This document shows positions 50,201-60,000 of a stretch of 64,000 bases of DNA, piece after piece. A program made the translations under genes and the position numbers. The stretch's first letter is position 1. Each line of letters starts with the position of its first letter. The DNA comes from Streptosporangium album (GTDB taxonomy: Bacteria > Actinomycetota > Actinomycetes > Streptosporangiales > Streptosporangiaceae). Below the pieces are notes generated by a model. The model was not told the origin of the DNA. It saw nothing but the letters and a program-made list of their open reading frames with translations, and made no database searches. Location: contig NZ_JACHJU010000003.1 in assembly GCF_014203795.1 (NCBI RefSeq), positions 682,001-746,000 on the forward strand, in the 5' to 3' direction.

Positions 50201-53200
50201 GTTCTCATCCCAGGCGCCGGTCAGTCGGCGCACCTGGATGCCGGCGCCGACCGCGGCGCCGCAGGCGGGTGCGTCGATGTTGTTCAGCGACAGCTTGGCG
50301 TCGCTCACCGTGGCACCGGTCAGGGCGGTGGTGTCGAAGCGCAGGTGCACCCGGTACTTCAGGCTGCCGGTCTGGGTACCGGCCATCATGAACGCACCGG
50401 TCGGATCGGCCGGCCAGTCGGCGTCGGTGGTGGACGAAACCTCCACGTCGTGGTTGAACGGCAGCGTGGTCGTCGGATCCACCCGCACCGGGTACTGGGT
50501 GGCCGGGTCGGACAGGAACGCGTGGTCGGGCTTGAGCACCAGCTCGGTCCGGCCACCCGTGGTCACCACATCGGTGGCGATCTTCGCGTGCCGGGCCTGC
50601 GGCAAGCGTCCCGTGGCCAGGCGAGCCCCGGCGGAGGCGTCCCACATCACCGGCTGCGGCGCCGACGCCACCAGCTCCGTACCCTTGCCGGTCGTACCGG
50701 CCTTGGTGCCGGTGAGCAGCAACCGCCCGCCCTTTCCCTTGGACAGGGTCAGGCCTCCGGTCTCCACCCCGATCCGCAGTTCCACGGGTTTGGCGGGCCG
50801 CTCGCGCAGCACCACATCATGCCGGAACCCGGTGGGCAACACGGTCACGACCAGGTCCGCGCCGCGGCCCGCGGCGTCGGTGTAGGTGGCCGTGTTGCCC
50901 TTGACCGTCGGCCTCGGCAACGCGGCCGGCCAGCTCAGCGCATACCGCCGCCCGTCAGCGGTCATCTTCACGAAGGCGGCGCCGCCACCGTTGGAGACTT
51001 CCAGGTCGACGTCGGAGTCGATCGCCTTGGGCTTGAGCACCCCGCCCTGCTCCGCCAGGGAGGTGTCGATTGCCGCCCACTTACCATTCTGCTTGGTCCG
51101 CACCGGCCCCGCGGCGATCTCCGTCTTGAACGTCTTCCCATCCGGCTGGGCATAGGTGACGCTGGTCGCGGTGGTCCGGTCGGCCACCTCGACCGCCTTA
51201 CCCTGCCGGACCGCCTCCCGGGAAGCGGCCGCCTGCGTGGGCGTGTTCGACACCGCGCTTCCGGTCTTCCCGGGAATCCACGCTGCGGTGTCGTTCAGCG
51301 TCGCGTCGTGACCTTGTCCCGACGAGTCGGCAGTCGTACGGCCGTTTCCTTCATCGAAGGTCCAGCGGCCCGCCGACTGCATAACCGTGGTGAACGACCA
51401 GGAGTACGGGACCATGGTGTTCTCCCACGAGTCCATCGCACCCGACACCTCGACGGTGTACGTGGTTCCCGCCTTCAGCGCCTACTCGGGGTCGAAGGTC
51501 AGCACCGTTTCCGTGCTGTCGTATACCAGTGTTCCCGCGGCCTGCGTGCCTGCAGCGTCCTTGATGATCGCCTGAGCTTCACCTATCGGCTCCGAGAAGG
51601 TGATTTTCACCGAGGCGTCCAGCGGTACGTCGACTGCGCCGCTTTCCGGCTCGACTGCGATCACCCGCGGAGCGCCGGTGTCTTCACCGTCGCCGGTACC
51701 TCCGATGCCAGTCTCATCGAAGTCGAGTTTGTCCGTGCCGATCTGGTATTCCTGGCCGTCACGCTGCCCGGCGATACGGGCGGCCACCTCCTTGGTGATC
51801 GTGATGTCCTCATCGAGCCCGAGCGGCTGATACATCGACATGGCGGCGGCTTCCTCGTACTCAGGAAGATGCGTTAGCTCTGTACCGGTCAGCATCACGA
51901 CTTCCTCCATGGGCGGCTCCGGCCGCGGTTCTTCGTATTTGACGAAGAGGTGCGGCGGGTGGCCGTCGAAGTCGGTGTAGTTGGCCGAGCGGAACTCGCG
52001 CCAGTTGATGACGCCGCCCTCATAGAGGGCGCCCACCTGCAGGCCGTAGTTGGGCTGGCCGCTGGCCCAGTCCCGGACAATGCCTTCGATGGTGTAGTAC
52101 ACGTCCCGAGAAGTCAGGTCACCGGAGCAGTGATCGCCGACGGCGCTGCCCTTGGTGCCCTGCCCACTGGTAGTCACCGTCGGCTGGTTGCTCCAGCTCA
52201 GCGAGTTGACCGACCAGTTGCTGGTGATGCGGCGCACGACGATGTCGCCCTTCGCATCGCCGCACGCATGGGAGCGGTAGTTCCACGGCCGCAGGTCGGC
52301 GTTGAGGATCGGCTTGCCCATGAACGGGGCGCCGGTCAGATCGAAGCGCAGGTAGCTGCGCCAGACCGTGCTCGGGTCGTTGGTGTCGCCATTGGAGATG
52401 GCGTTGCCGCCGTTGCCCACCAGCAGCTTATACATGCTCTGGTTGGGGCCGCCCGTACCCCAGGTCTTGTTGTTGATGAACGTGTCGTCGGGGTAGCCGG
52501 CGCCGTACCAGTCCGTGCCATCCGCGACCAAGGTGACCGGGTAGGTGACCTGGGGGTCGGCGAGGAAGCCTGCGTCCGGCGACAGCACCAGCGCCGATCC
52601 GTCCTTCTTCTGCTTCACGGCGGTCTTCGCCGTGCCGATACGGCCGGATCCCGGGGCCTCGGCCGCCGTCGCGTCTAGCATCCGCACCGTGGCCGGCTCG
52701 GTGACCGGCTTGTCGTCGGCCAGCAGGCCGCCGTCCCAGAGGAGGTCTTGCCGTAGCTCATCCCGGAAGGCAGATCAGCGGAGATCAGCAGCGTCAACTG
52801 TCTGGCGGGCCGTTCCCGGATCACGATCTCCCGGTGGAATCCGGTGGGGGTCACGGTGACGACCAGATCGATGCCGCGGCCGTAGGCGGACTCGTAGACC
52901 GCCTTGTTACCCGATAGCTTCGGAGCGGGGAGCATGTTCGAGGCAGCGATCTCTATCTCGCCGGCCTTGCCCTTGTTCACCCCCAGTGACTCGCCCTTGG
53001 CGGTCAGCAGCGTGGTGTCCCCGCCGTCGGACAGGCTGATGTCCAGCTTGACCGCTCGGGGTTTGACGACGCCGTTCTCCGCGACCAGCGTCGTGTCGAC
53101 CGCCTTCCAGGCGCCGTCCCGCTTGACGCGGACGGGCTGGCTGTAGACGTAGGTGCCCAGCGTCTTTCCGTCGGGGTTGGCGACCGTGGTGGAGTTCTCG

Positions 53201-53475
53201 GTGTGGAGGCTCGCGATCTCGATCGGCTTGTTCTGCTTCTTCGCCTCTTCTGTGGCGTTCTGCACCGGATCGGAAGCGGCGGCAGGTGTCGGAGACGCAG
53301 GAGCGGAGGCTGGGGTCGGCTCAGGTTCTGTCTCGGCCCATGATGGCGCTGCGGCCAGGCTGATGACCATCGTCGCGGCTAGCGTCGCGGCGGTGGCGTT
53401 CGCCAGTCGGCGTTTACGCCGCCTGCTGGTGGAGGGGGAAGGCGAATGCCCTCCACTTCCTGTTGTCAAGGTCAC
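47207..53475 (-). pseudogene. Giant secreted DNRLRE/LamG protein with C-terminal NucA/NucB-type nuclease domain, broken twice
   Basis: Read through two lesions this is one protein of about 2,090 codons. GTG at 53475 follows AGGAG. A long signal peptide ends AAPSWA (residue 47). Then follow two copies of a beta domain (DLVVTVTPTGFHREIVIRER; DLVVTVLPTGFRHDVVLRER), each with a DNRLRE-type sheet module. After these come two fibronectin-like repeats sharing KLTDGWKVRWRARA, a LamG domain (DQSFTAAAWLRWNDKDGDYT) and an end domain with YDCDEYPYATTKQGA and GIDLHQNRSHGGTLSSFYSQ, typical of NucA/NucB DNases. One base is missing near 52745, and an in-frame TAG lies at 51483-51485 (after FDPE, before ALKAGTTYTVEVSGA). 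Without these breaks it would be a secreted nuclease-toxin-like protein. Confidence 0.8.
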
Positions 53476-53495
53476 TCAGGTCTCCTGCATGCATG

Positions 53496-53527
53496 CGAGT
53501 GGCCCGCACGGTTGTGCGGGCCACTCG
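53496..53527 (-). promoter_or_regulatory. Strong hairpin in the leader of the large secreted-protein gene
   Basis: CGAGTGGCCCGCAC at 53496-53509 pairs perfectly with GTGCGGGCCACTCG at 53514-53527 around GGTT. On the minus strand it ends 21 bases before the GTG start and just before the ribosome site. It has no T-run after it. Confidence 0.6.
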
Positions 53528-53982
53528 AACAAGGATTCGGTATGCGGGACGTTACTTGCGAAGCTGACTTAAAGATAGATAGATCATCAACTTTGGTGAT
53601 CATGGACGAAGATCGAATCCAGATAGATCAATACTTGCCAAACGGGTCGGCTACCTTCCGCGGTCGATCCGTATGGCAGGTTGAACAAAGCGAAATGAAA
53701 CCTGTTGACCTTCCTTTCTTTACGTCACTGGCTGTTTACCGTCCAACCTCGAAACCGTGTCGCCTGGGCGCCGTCAGGTGTGGTGGCGGCCGCGCCCCCA
53801 GCGCAGGCACCTGGCGGGGCGATGACGGCAGCCCGTCCTCGCGTGCGAGGAAACCGAGTTGGCGAAGGCCGGTTGTGAAGCCCTTCGCTCTTGGGCGCGG
53901 GGTCTTACATGGCTTCCGGTATGGCCGGAATGCCCGAAACTGAGGTGACGCTTCCGTCTGGCTGTGGAAAGGATCCAGCACC
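53528..53982. other. Intergenic region between divergent genes
   Basis: The first 150 bases are AT-richer than the surroundings (GATAGATAGATCATCAAC) and hold an imperfect palindrome GATCATCAACTTTGGTGATC at 53583-53602, a candidate operator. A small hairpin CCTCGC-GT-GCGAGG lies near 53838. Open frames exist on both strands but none is recognisable. Confidence 0.5.
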
Positions 53983-55548
53983 GTGACCGATGAGGCTGCG
54001 CTGAACGCGCTACGCGAGGCGGCTCGTCTCTCCCCGGAGAACCTCCCGCTGCGGCGACACCTGGCGGACCAACTGCTGGCCTCGGGGAATCTCAGCCAGG
54101 CTGAGAATGAGTACCAGGCGGCACTCGCACTCTCCCCCGGAGATCACGGCATCGCGATCGGCCTGGCGGAGACCTTGGTCCGGCAGGGCAAGAACGAGAC
54201 GGCGCTGGCGGCGCTCGACCCGCTCCTGGCCATGCCCGAGCACCCGGCGCGCGCAGGCGTGCTCGCGGCCCAGGCGATGCTCCCGGTCAACCGGATGGCC
54301 GCCGCCCACTGGTACCGCTACTCCGTCGCCCGCGATCCGTCGCAGGCGGACCCGGAACTGGCCCACCGGCTCGGCATAGGACAGTCCTCGTCCCCTCCGC
54401 CCTCGTCGTCCGCTCCGTCTCCGGTCCCCGCCGGCCCGGCCGGCCCGGCCGCGGGATCGGCCACCCCCGATACGCGGACGCACGCGCAGCCACCGGCCCC
54501 GCAGGCCCAGCCACCCGTTCCGCACGCACAGCCACAGACCTCGCCGGCCGTTTCGCACGCGCAACCGCCCTCCCTGATCCCCACCGCGCATACGCCTTCT
54601 GTGGTCCCCGCTCCGCACGCGCAGCCGCAGGCCGCAGGCGGGCAGTACGGCTCGGCGGATGTGGAGCCGACCGCCGAGGTCGAACACTCCCCGGTGACCT
54701 TCGCCGACGTGGCCGGGATGGACACGGTCAAGGAGGCGCTGCGGATGAAGCTGTTGCTGCCGGCCCAGCAGCCGGAACTGTTCGCGGCGTACGGCAAGCG
54801 GGCCGGCGGCGGGGTGCTGCTGTACGGTCCGCCCGGAGCCGGGAAGACGCATCTCGCGCGGGCCGCCGCGGGTGAGCTGGGTGCGGCGTTCGTCAACGTC
54901 GGGCTGGCCGACATCCTCGACATGTGGACCGGTTCGAGCGAACGCAACCTGCGCGCGACGTTCGCCATGGCCCGCCGGAACCGTCCCTGCGTGTTGTTCT
55001 TCGACGAGGTGGACGCGCTCGCGGCCCGCCGCTCCGACATGCGCCAGGCCCACAGCCGGCAGATCGTCAACCAGTTCCTCGCCGAGCTGGACGGGGTGGA
55101 CGAGCACGCCAACGAGGGAGTGCTCGTACTGGCGGCGACCAACGCGCCCTGGTACATCGACGTGGCCTTCCGCCGCCCCGGCAGGTTCGACCAGATGGTG
55201 TTCGTGCCGCCGCCCGACACCGTCGCGCGGGCGGCGATGCTCTCCCTGATGTGCCGTGACAAACCCCAGGCGAAGATGGACTTCGACAAGGTGGCGCGGG
55301 CCACGGAGGGGTTCGTCGGTGCCGACCTCAAGGGCCTGGTGGACCGGGCGGTCGAGGCCAAGCTGCACGAGTCGATCCGGGCCGGCCGGGCGATTCCGCT
55401 GTCCACCGGCGACCTGATGGCCGCCGCCAAAACGATGCGGCCCACGGCCGTCCGGGAGTGGCTGGGCACCGCGCGGAACTACGTGCTGCACGCCAACGAG
55501 AGCGGAGCCTGGGACGAGCTGCTGCCCTGGCTGCGTGACCTGCGGTGA
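53983..55548 (+). CDS. AAA ATPase with N-terminal TPR
   Basis: A 521-residue protein. Residues 1-125 are TPR repeats (LPLRRHLADQLLASGNLSQA, ENEYQAALALSPGDHG). Residues 130-225 are a proline-alanine-rich linker with repeated HAQPP motifs. Residues 240-500 are a classic AAA domain: FADVAGMDTVKEALRMKLLL, Walker A LYGPPGAGKTHLARAA, Walker B CVLFFDEVDALAARRSDM and the arginine fingers in FRRPGRFDQMVF. GTG at 53983 follows AAAGGA. Its stop overlaps the next gene (GTGA), indicating a two-gene unit. Confidence 0.9.
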   Translation: MTDEAALNALREAARLSPENLPLRRHLADQLLASGNLSQAENEYQAALALSPGDHGIAIGLAETLVRQGKNETALAALDPLLAMPEHPARAGVLAAQAMLPVNRMAAAHWYRYSVARDPSQADPELAHRLGIGQSSSPPPSSSAPSPVPAGPAGPAAGSATPDTRTHAQPPAPQAQPPVPHAQPQTSPAVSHAQPPSLIPTAHTPSVVPAPHAQPQAAGGQYGSADVEPTAEVEHSPVTFADVAGMDTVKEALRMKLLLPAQQPELFAAYGKRAGGGVLLYGPPGAGKTHLARAAAGELGAAFVNVGLADILDMWTGSSERNLRATFAMARRNRPCVLFFDEVDALAARRSDMRQAHSRQIVNQFLAELDGVDEHANEGVLVLAATNAPWYIDVAFRRPGRFDQMVFVPPPDTVARAAMLSLMCRDKPQAKMDFDKVARATEGFVGADLKGLVDRAVEAKLHESIRAGRAIPLSTGDLMAAAKTMRPTAVREWLGTARNYVLHANESGAWDELLPWLRDLR

Positions 55549-56786
55549 GCACGACGGACTTCCACGGGCCCAACCCCGACGCGGTCGCCGAGCGGGCGAG
55601 GACGCTGCTGCAGATGGGCCGGGCGGAGGCCGCCGAACGGGAATTGCGCGGCGCCCTGGCCGTCGACCCCCTGCATGTCGTCTCGCACTCCCTGCTCGCC
55701 CTCACCCTGGTCACCCGCGGCGCGGTGGACGAGGCGATCGCCGAGGCCGGCGAGGCGGTGCGGCTCGCCCCGGAGCACTGGTTCCCGCACTACATGGCGG
55801 GTCAGGTCCTCTACTACGCGGACCGTCCGGAGGAGGCGCTGCGCGCCGCACGGGCGGCGCTGGCGATCGACCTCGACCAGGCGCAGGTCTGGGAGCTGCT
55901 GGCGCGGGTGCACGGGGACCGCGAGGAGTGGCCGCTGATGGCGGAGGCCGCCCGGCGGGGACTGGCCCTCGACCCGCACGACAGCAAGCTCGTGAGCTTC
56001 CTCGCCGTGGCCCTCGGCGAGCTGGGCGACAGGGAGCAGGCCCTGGCCGTGGCGGGCGACGCCGTACGGCTCGACCCCGAGGCACCGCTGGCGCACCTGG
56101 TGTACGGCCGCGTCCTCCTGGCCTTCGGCAGCGCCCGGGACGCGGTGCGGGCGTTCCGGGAGGTCCTGCGACTCGACCCCGGCATGGACCAGGCACGCGA
56201 ACTGCTCGTGGTGGCGCTCAAGCGGCGCAACCCGCTGTACCGGGCGGTGTCCCGGCTGCCGGCCGGTCTGGGCAGCCGGTGGATGCTGGCGCTGCTGCCT
56301 CTGGTCCCCCCGCTGATCGCCGCCTTCGTCGTCATCGCGGTGGTCCACTGGATGATGTGGGTGGCCGAGTCGCTGGTCACCCTGCGGCTGGCCCGCGGTT
56401 CGTACACCCGGCTGCTGTTCCGGCGCGGTGAGGTGCGCTCGGCTGCCCTGTGCTGTGCCGTACTCACCGGGGGCGCGGCGCTGCTGGCCCTGGGTGTGGC
56501 CCTGTCGCATCCGGTGACGGGGGTCGCGGGTGCCGCGCTACTGGCCCTGGTCACTCCCGTGCAGGAGGCGGCGCACACCGCCTCGCCGCTCGCCCGGAGG
56601 ATCCTCACCGGGTGGGCGGGGGCGCTGGCGCTGGCCATCGCGGCCTCCCCGGCGTTCCCGGTGCTGTGGCCGGACGCCGAGCGGCCGGAGAACGTTCCGC
56701 TGCTGGCCATGTGGGCGGGGCTGGGCACGATATGGGTGGCCGTGGCGGTCCGGCACCTCTTCGGACGGGTGACCCCTGACCTGTGA
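55545..56786 (+). CDS. TPR protein with C-terminal membrane domain
   Basis: A 413-residue protein. Residues 10-220 hold about six TPR repeats (ARTLLQMGRAEAAERELRGA, AVRLAPEHWFPHYMAGQVLY, AVRLDPEAPLAHLVYGRVLL). Residues 245-405 have about four transmembrane helices (LLPLVPPLIAAFVVIAVVHW, AALCCAVLTGGAALLALGVA). It is coupled to the TPR-AAA gene by GTGA, so the soluble ATPase probably acts at this membrane scaffold. The function is unknown. Confidence 0.88.
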   Translation: MSTTDFHGPNPDAVAERARTLLQMGRAEAAERELRGALAVDPLHVVSHSLLALTLVTRGAVDEAIAEAGEAVRLAPEHWFPHYMAGQVLYYADRPEEALRAARAALAIDLDQAQVWELLARVHGDREEWPLMAEAARRGLALDPHDSKLVSFLAVALGELGDREQALAVAGDAVRLDPEAPLAHLVYGRVLLAFGSARDAVRAFREVLRLDPGMDQARELLVVALKRRNPLYRAVSRLPAGLGSRWMLALLPLVPPLIAAFVVIAVVHWMMWVAESLVTLRLARGSYTRLLFRRGEVRSAALCCAVLTGGAALLALGVALSHPVTGVAGAALLALVTPVQEAAHTASPLARRILTGWAGALALAIAASPAFPVLWPDAERPENVPLLAMWAGLGTIWVAVAVRHLFGRVTPDL

Positions 56787-57006
56787 CATCGACGCTCATG
56801 TCGCCGGTGGGTGGCGTTCGGTGAGCGATCTCACCCCGCGACCGGCCAGCCGCGACCTGGGGTCTCCCCATGGGCCCCGGCCTGCCGTCGCTTGAAGAAC
56901 GACAGCGCCTTTTCACCGGACGTACACGCATTTGTCACAAAGCGTGTTCATACGGGAACCGTAGGCTGTCAATGAGGCCAGGGTGGCCTGACAGGTGGGG
57001 GAAATC

Positions 57007-60000
57007 GTGAGCGCGTTACCGGCGGACATCGGCTTACCGGCGCGGGCGGTCCTTCTGGGAGGAGCCGCGCCGCAGGTCCGGACGCTGCTGGACATCCTCG
57101 ACCGGACGACCCGGCTGCACCCGCACGCCGCCGCGCTCGACGACGGGCGGACCCGTCTCGACTACACCGGACTGCGGGCCGAGGCCGTACGGCTGGCCGC
57201 CGAGCTGCGGCAGGCCGGGGTCGGGTGGGGCGACCGGGTCGGGGTACGGGTGCCCTCGGGCACCGTCGGCCTGTACGTCGCGATCCTGGCCGTGCTCACC
57301 GTGGGCGCGGCCTACGTCCCGGTGGACGCCGACGACCCCGACGAGCGGGCCGAGCTGGTCTTCACCGAGGCCGGGGTCCGCGCCGTCATCGGCGAGGGCG
57401 AGAAGGTCACCGCATTCGACGGACCGAGCGCGCCACCGGAGCCCGGAACGGAGGCACGGCCCGGGACCGGGCGGCCAGGGCCGGACGACGACGCGTGGAT
57501 CATCTTCACCTCCGGTTCGACCGGCAGGCCGAAGGGGGTCGCGGTGGCCCACCGGAGCGCGGCGGCCTTCGTGGACGCCGAGGCGGAGCTGTTTCTGGCG
57601 CGCGAGCCGATCGGTCCCGGCGACCGGGTGCTGGCCGGGCTCTCGGTCGCCTTCGACGCCTCCTGCGAGGAGATGTGGCTGGCCTGGCGGCACGGCGCCT
57701 GCCTGGTCGCCGCCCCCCGGGCGCTGGTGCGCACCGGCATGGATCTGGGGCCGTGGCTGGTCGAGATGGGTGTCACGGTCGTGTCGACGGTGCCGACGCT
57801 GGCGGCACTCTGGCCGGTCGAGACGCTGGACGACGTACGGTTGCTGATCTTCGGCGGGGAGGCCTGCCCACCCGAGCTGGCCGAGCGGCTGGCCGTACCG
57901 GGGCGGGAGGTGTGGAACACCTACGGCCCGACCGAGGCGACGGTGGTCGCGTGCGCGGCACCGCTGACCGGGGACGGGCCGGTACGGATCGGGTTGCCGC
58001 TGACCGGCTGGGACCTGGCCGTGGTGGACGCGGGCGGTGAGCCGGTCGCGATGGGCGAGACGGGTGAGCTGGTCATCGGCGGGGTCGGCCTGGCCCGTTA
58101 CCTGGATCCGGCCAAGGACGCCGAGAAGTACGCCCCGCTCGGCGCGCTCGGCTGGGAGCGGGCCTACCGCAGCGGCGACCTGGTACGGGCCGAGCCGGAG
58201 GGCCTGCTCTTCGTCGGGCGGGCCGACGAGCAGATCAAGCTCGGCGGTCGCCGGATCGAGTTGGGCGAGGTGGACGCGGCCCTGCAGGCCCTGCCCGGGG
58301 TCGCCGGGGCGGCGTCCGCGGTGCGCACGACGGGCGGAGGGCATCAGCTGCTCATCGGATATGTCGTGGCCGGCGCGGAGTTCGACCGGGAGGATGCCAG
58401 AGACCGGCTGCGGCATGCGCTGCCGGCCGCGCTGGTCCCGCGGATCGCCCTGGTGGACGAGCTGCCCACCCGGACCTCCGGGAAGATCGACCGTGACGCG
58501 CTGCCGTGGCCGCTGCCGAAACGTCAGAAGGTCGAGCGTCCCGGCGTCGACCCGTGGGTGACCGCGTGCTGGCAGGACATCCTCGGTGACGTCGAAGGCG
58601 ACTTCTTCGCCGAGGGCGGCACCAGTCTCGCCGCGGCCCGGCTGGTGTCGGCGCTGCGGACCCGGTATCCGGCGGTCACCGTGGGCGACGTCTACGACCA
58701 TCCGACACTGCCCGACCTCGCCGGGCACCTGTCCGCGCTGGACGCGCCCGAGATCGTCACCACCGACAGGGTCGTCGCACCGATGCCACGCCGCGCCGCG
58801 ATCGCGCAGGCGGTTCTGACGGTGCCGCTGCTCACGGCCGGGATGCTGCGCTGGGTGGTCGGCCTGGCCGCGCTGAACAACGTGCTCGGCGCGGCGTTGG
58901 CGCCGGCCGTCTCGTGGTGGTGGGTGCTGGTGGGCGCCGTCGTGTTCGTCTCCCCCGCCGGGCGGATCGCGCTGGCCGCGGGCGCGGCCAGGCTGCTGCT
59001 GCGCGGCCTGAGACCGGGAACCTATCCCCGCGGTGGGGCGGTGCACCTGAGGCTCTGGTCCGCCGAGGGACTGGCCGAACGGCTCGGCGTGACCGAGCTG
59101 TCCAGTGCCCCCTGGCTCACCCACTACGCCCGCGCGCTCGGCGCGCAGGTCGGCGGCGACGCGGACCTGCACTCCGCGCCACCGATCACCGGCATGCTCA
59201 AACTGGGGAGGAACGCGGCGGTCGAGCCCGAGGTCGATCTGAGCGGCTACTGGATCGACGGGGACCAGGTGCACGTCGGCGAGATCAAGATCGGTGCCGC
59301 TGCCACGGTCGGTGCCCGCAGCACCCTGTTCCCGGGTGCGCGGATAGGCAAGAACGCTCAGGTGGCACCGGGCTCCGCGGTGGCGGGCGCGGTGCCGTCC
59401 GGGGAGCGCTGGGCGGGCGTGCCCGCCGCCAGGACGGGCAAGGCGCACGTGTTCTCCGCCGAGCGGCCACCGCGCTCGCCCCGCTGGGTGGCCGTCTACG
59501 GGATGTCCGCGCTGGCGCTCAGCCTCGTCCCGATGGCCGCCGCCGCCCCCGGGCTCGCCGTGCTCCTGAGCGGGGAGACGACCTCCCTGCCCGCCCTCCT
59601 GTACGGCGTGCCGCTCGCCACCGTCACCTCGATGGCCGCTCTCGCCCTGCTGATCCTGGCCCTGGTGCGGCTGCTGGCCGTCGGCCTGCACGCCGGCCAT
59701 CACCCGGTGCACAGCCGCCAGGCCTGGCAGGCGTGGGCCACCGGCCGCCTGATGTCGATGGCGCGGGTCTGGCTGTTCCCGCTGTACGCGAGCATGGTCA
59801 CCCCCGTCTGGCTGCGTGCCCTGGGCATGAAGGTCGGCAGGGACGTGGAGCTGTCCACGGTGCTGGCGCTGCCGTCGATGACCTCCGTCGGGGACGGCGC
59901 GTTCCTCGCCGACGACACGATGGTCGCGCCGTACGAACTGGAGGGCGGGCGGTTCCGGATCGACCACGTGCGGATCGGCAAGCGCGCCTTCCTCGGCAAC

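Noticed and set aside
51483..51485. In-frame TAG as evidence for an expanded genetic code
   Set aside because: No pyrrolysine or suppressor genes are visible and a one-base frameshift also breaks the same gene, so decay or read error is simpler.
49400..51877. 825-codon open frame on the plus strand opposite the giant secreted protein
   Set aside because: Low-complexity Gly/Val/Arg text, antisense to recognisable repeats; typical of high-GC coding DNA.
53736..53981. 81-codon minus-strand frame upstream of the TPR-AAA gene
   Set aside because: Proline- and arginine-rich, no homologous pattern recognised, overlaps the presumed promoter; not called as a gene.
57034..59967. 977-codon open frame on the minus strand opposite the synthetase
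   Set aside because: It is the antisense shadow of a strongly conserved adenylation/carrier protein; the translation is rich in Gly, Arg and His with no domain motif.
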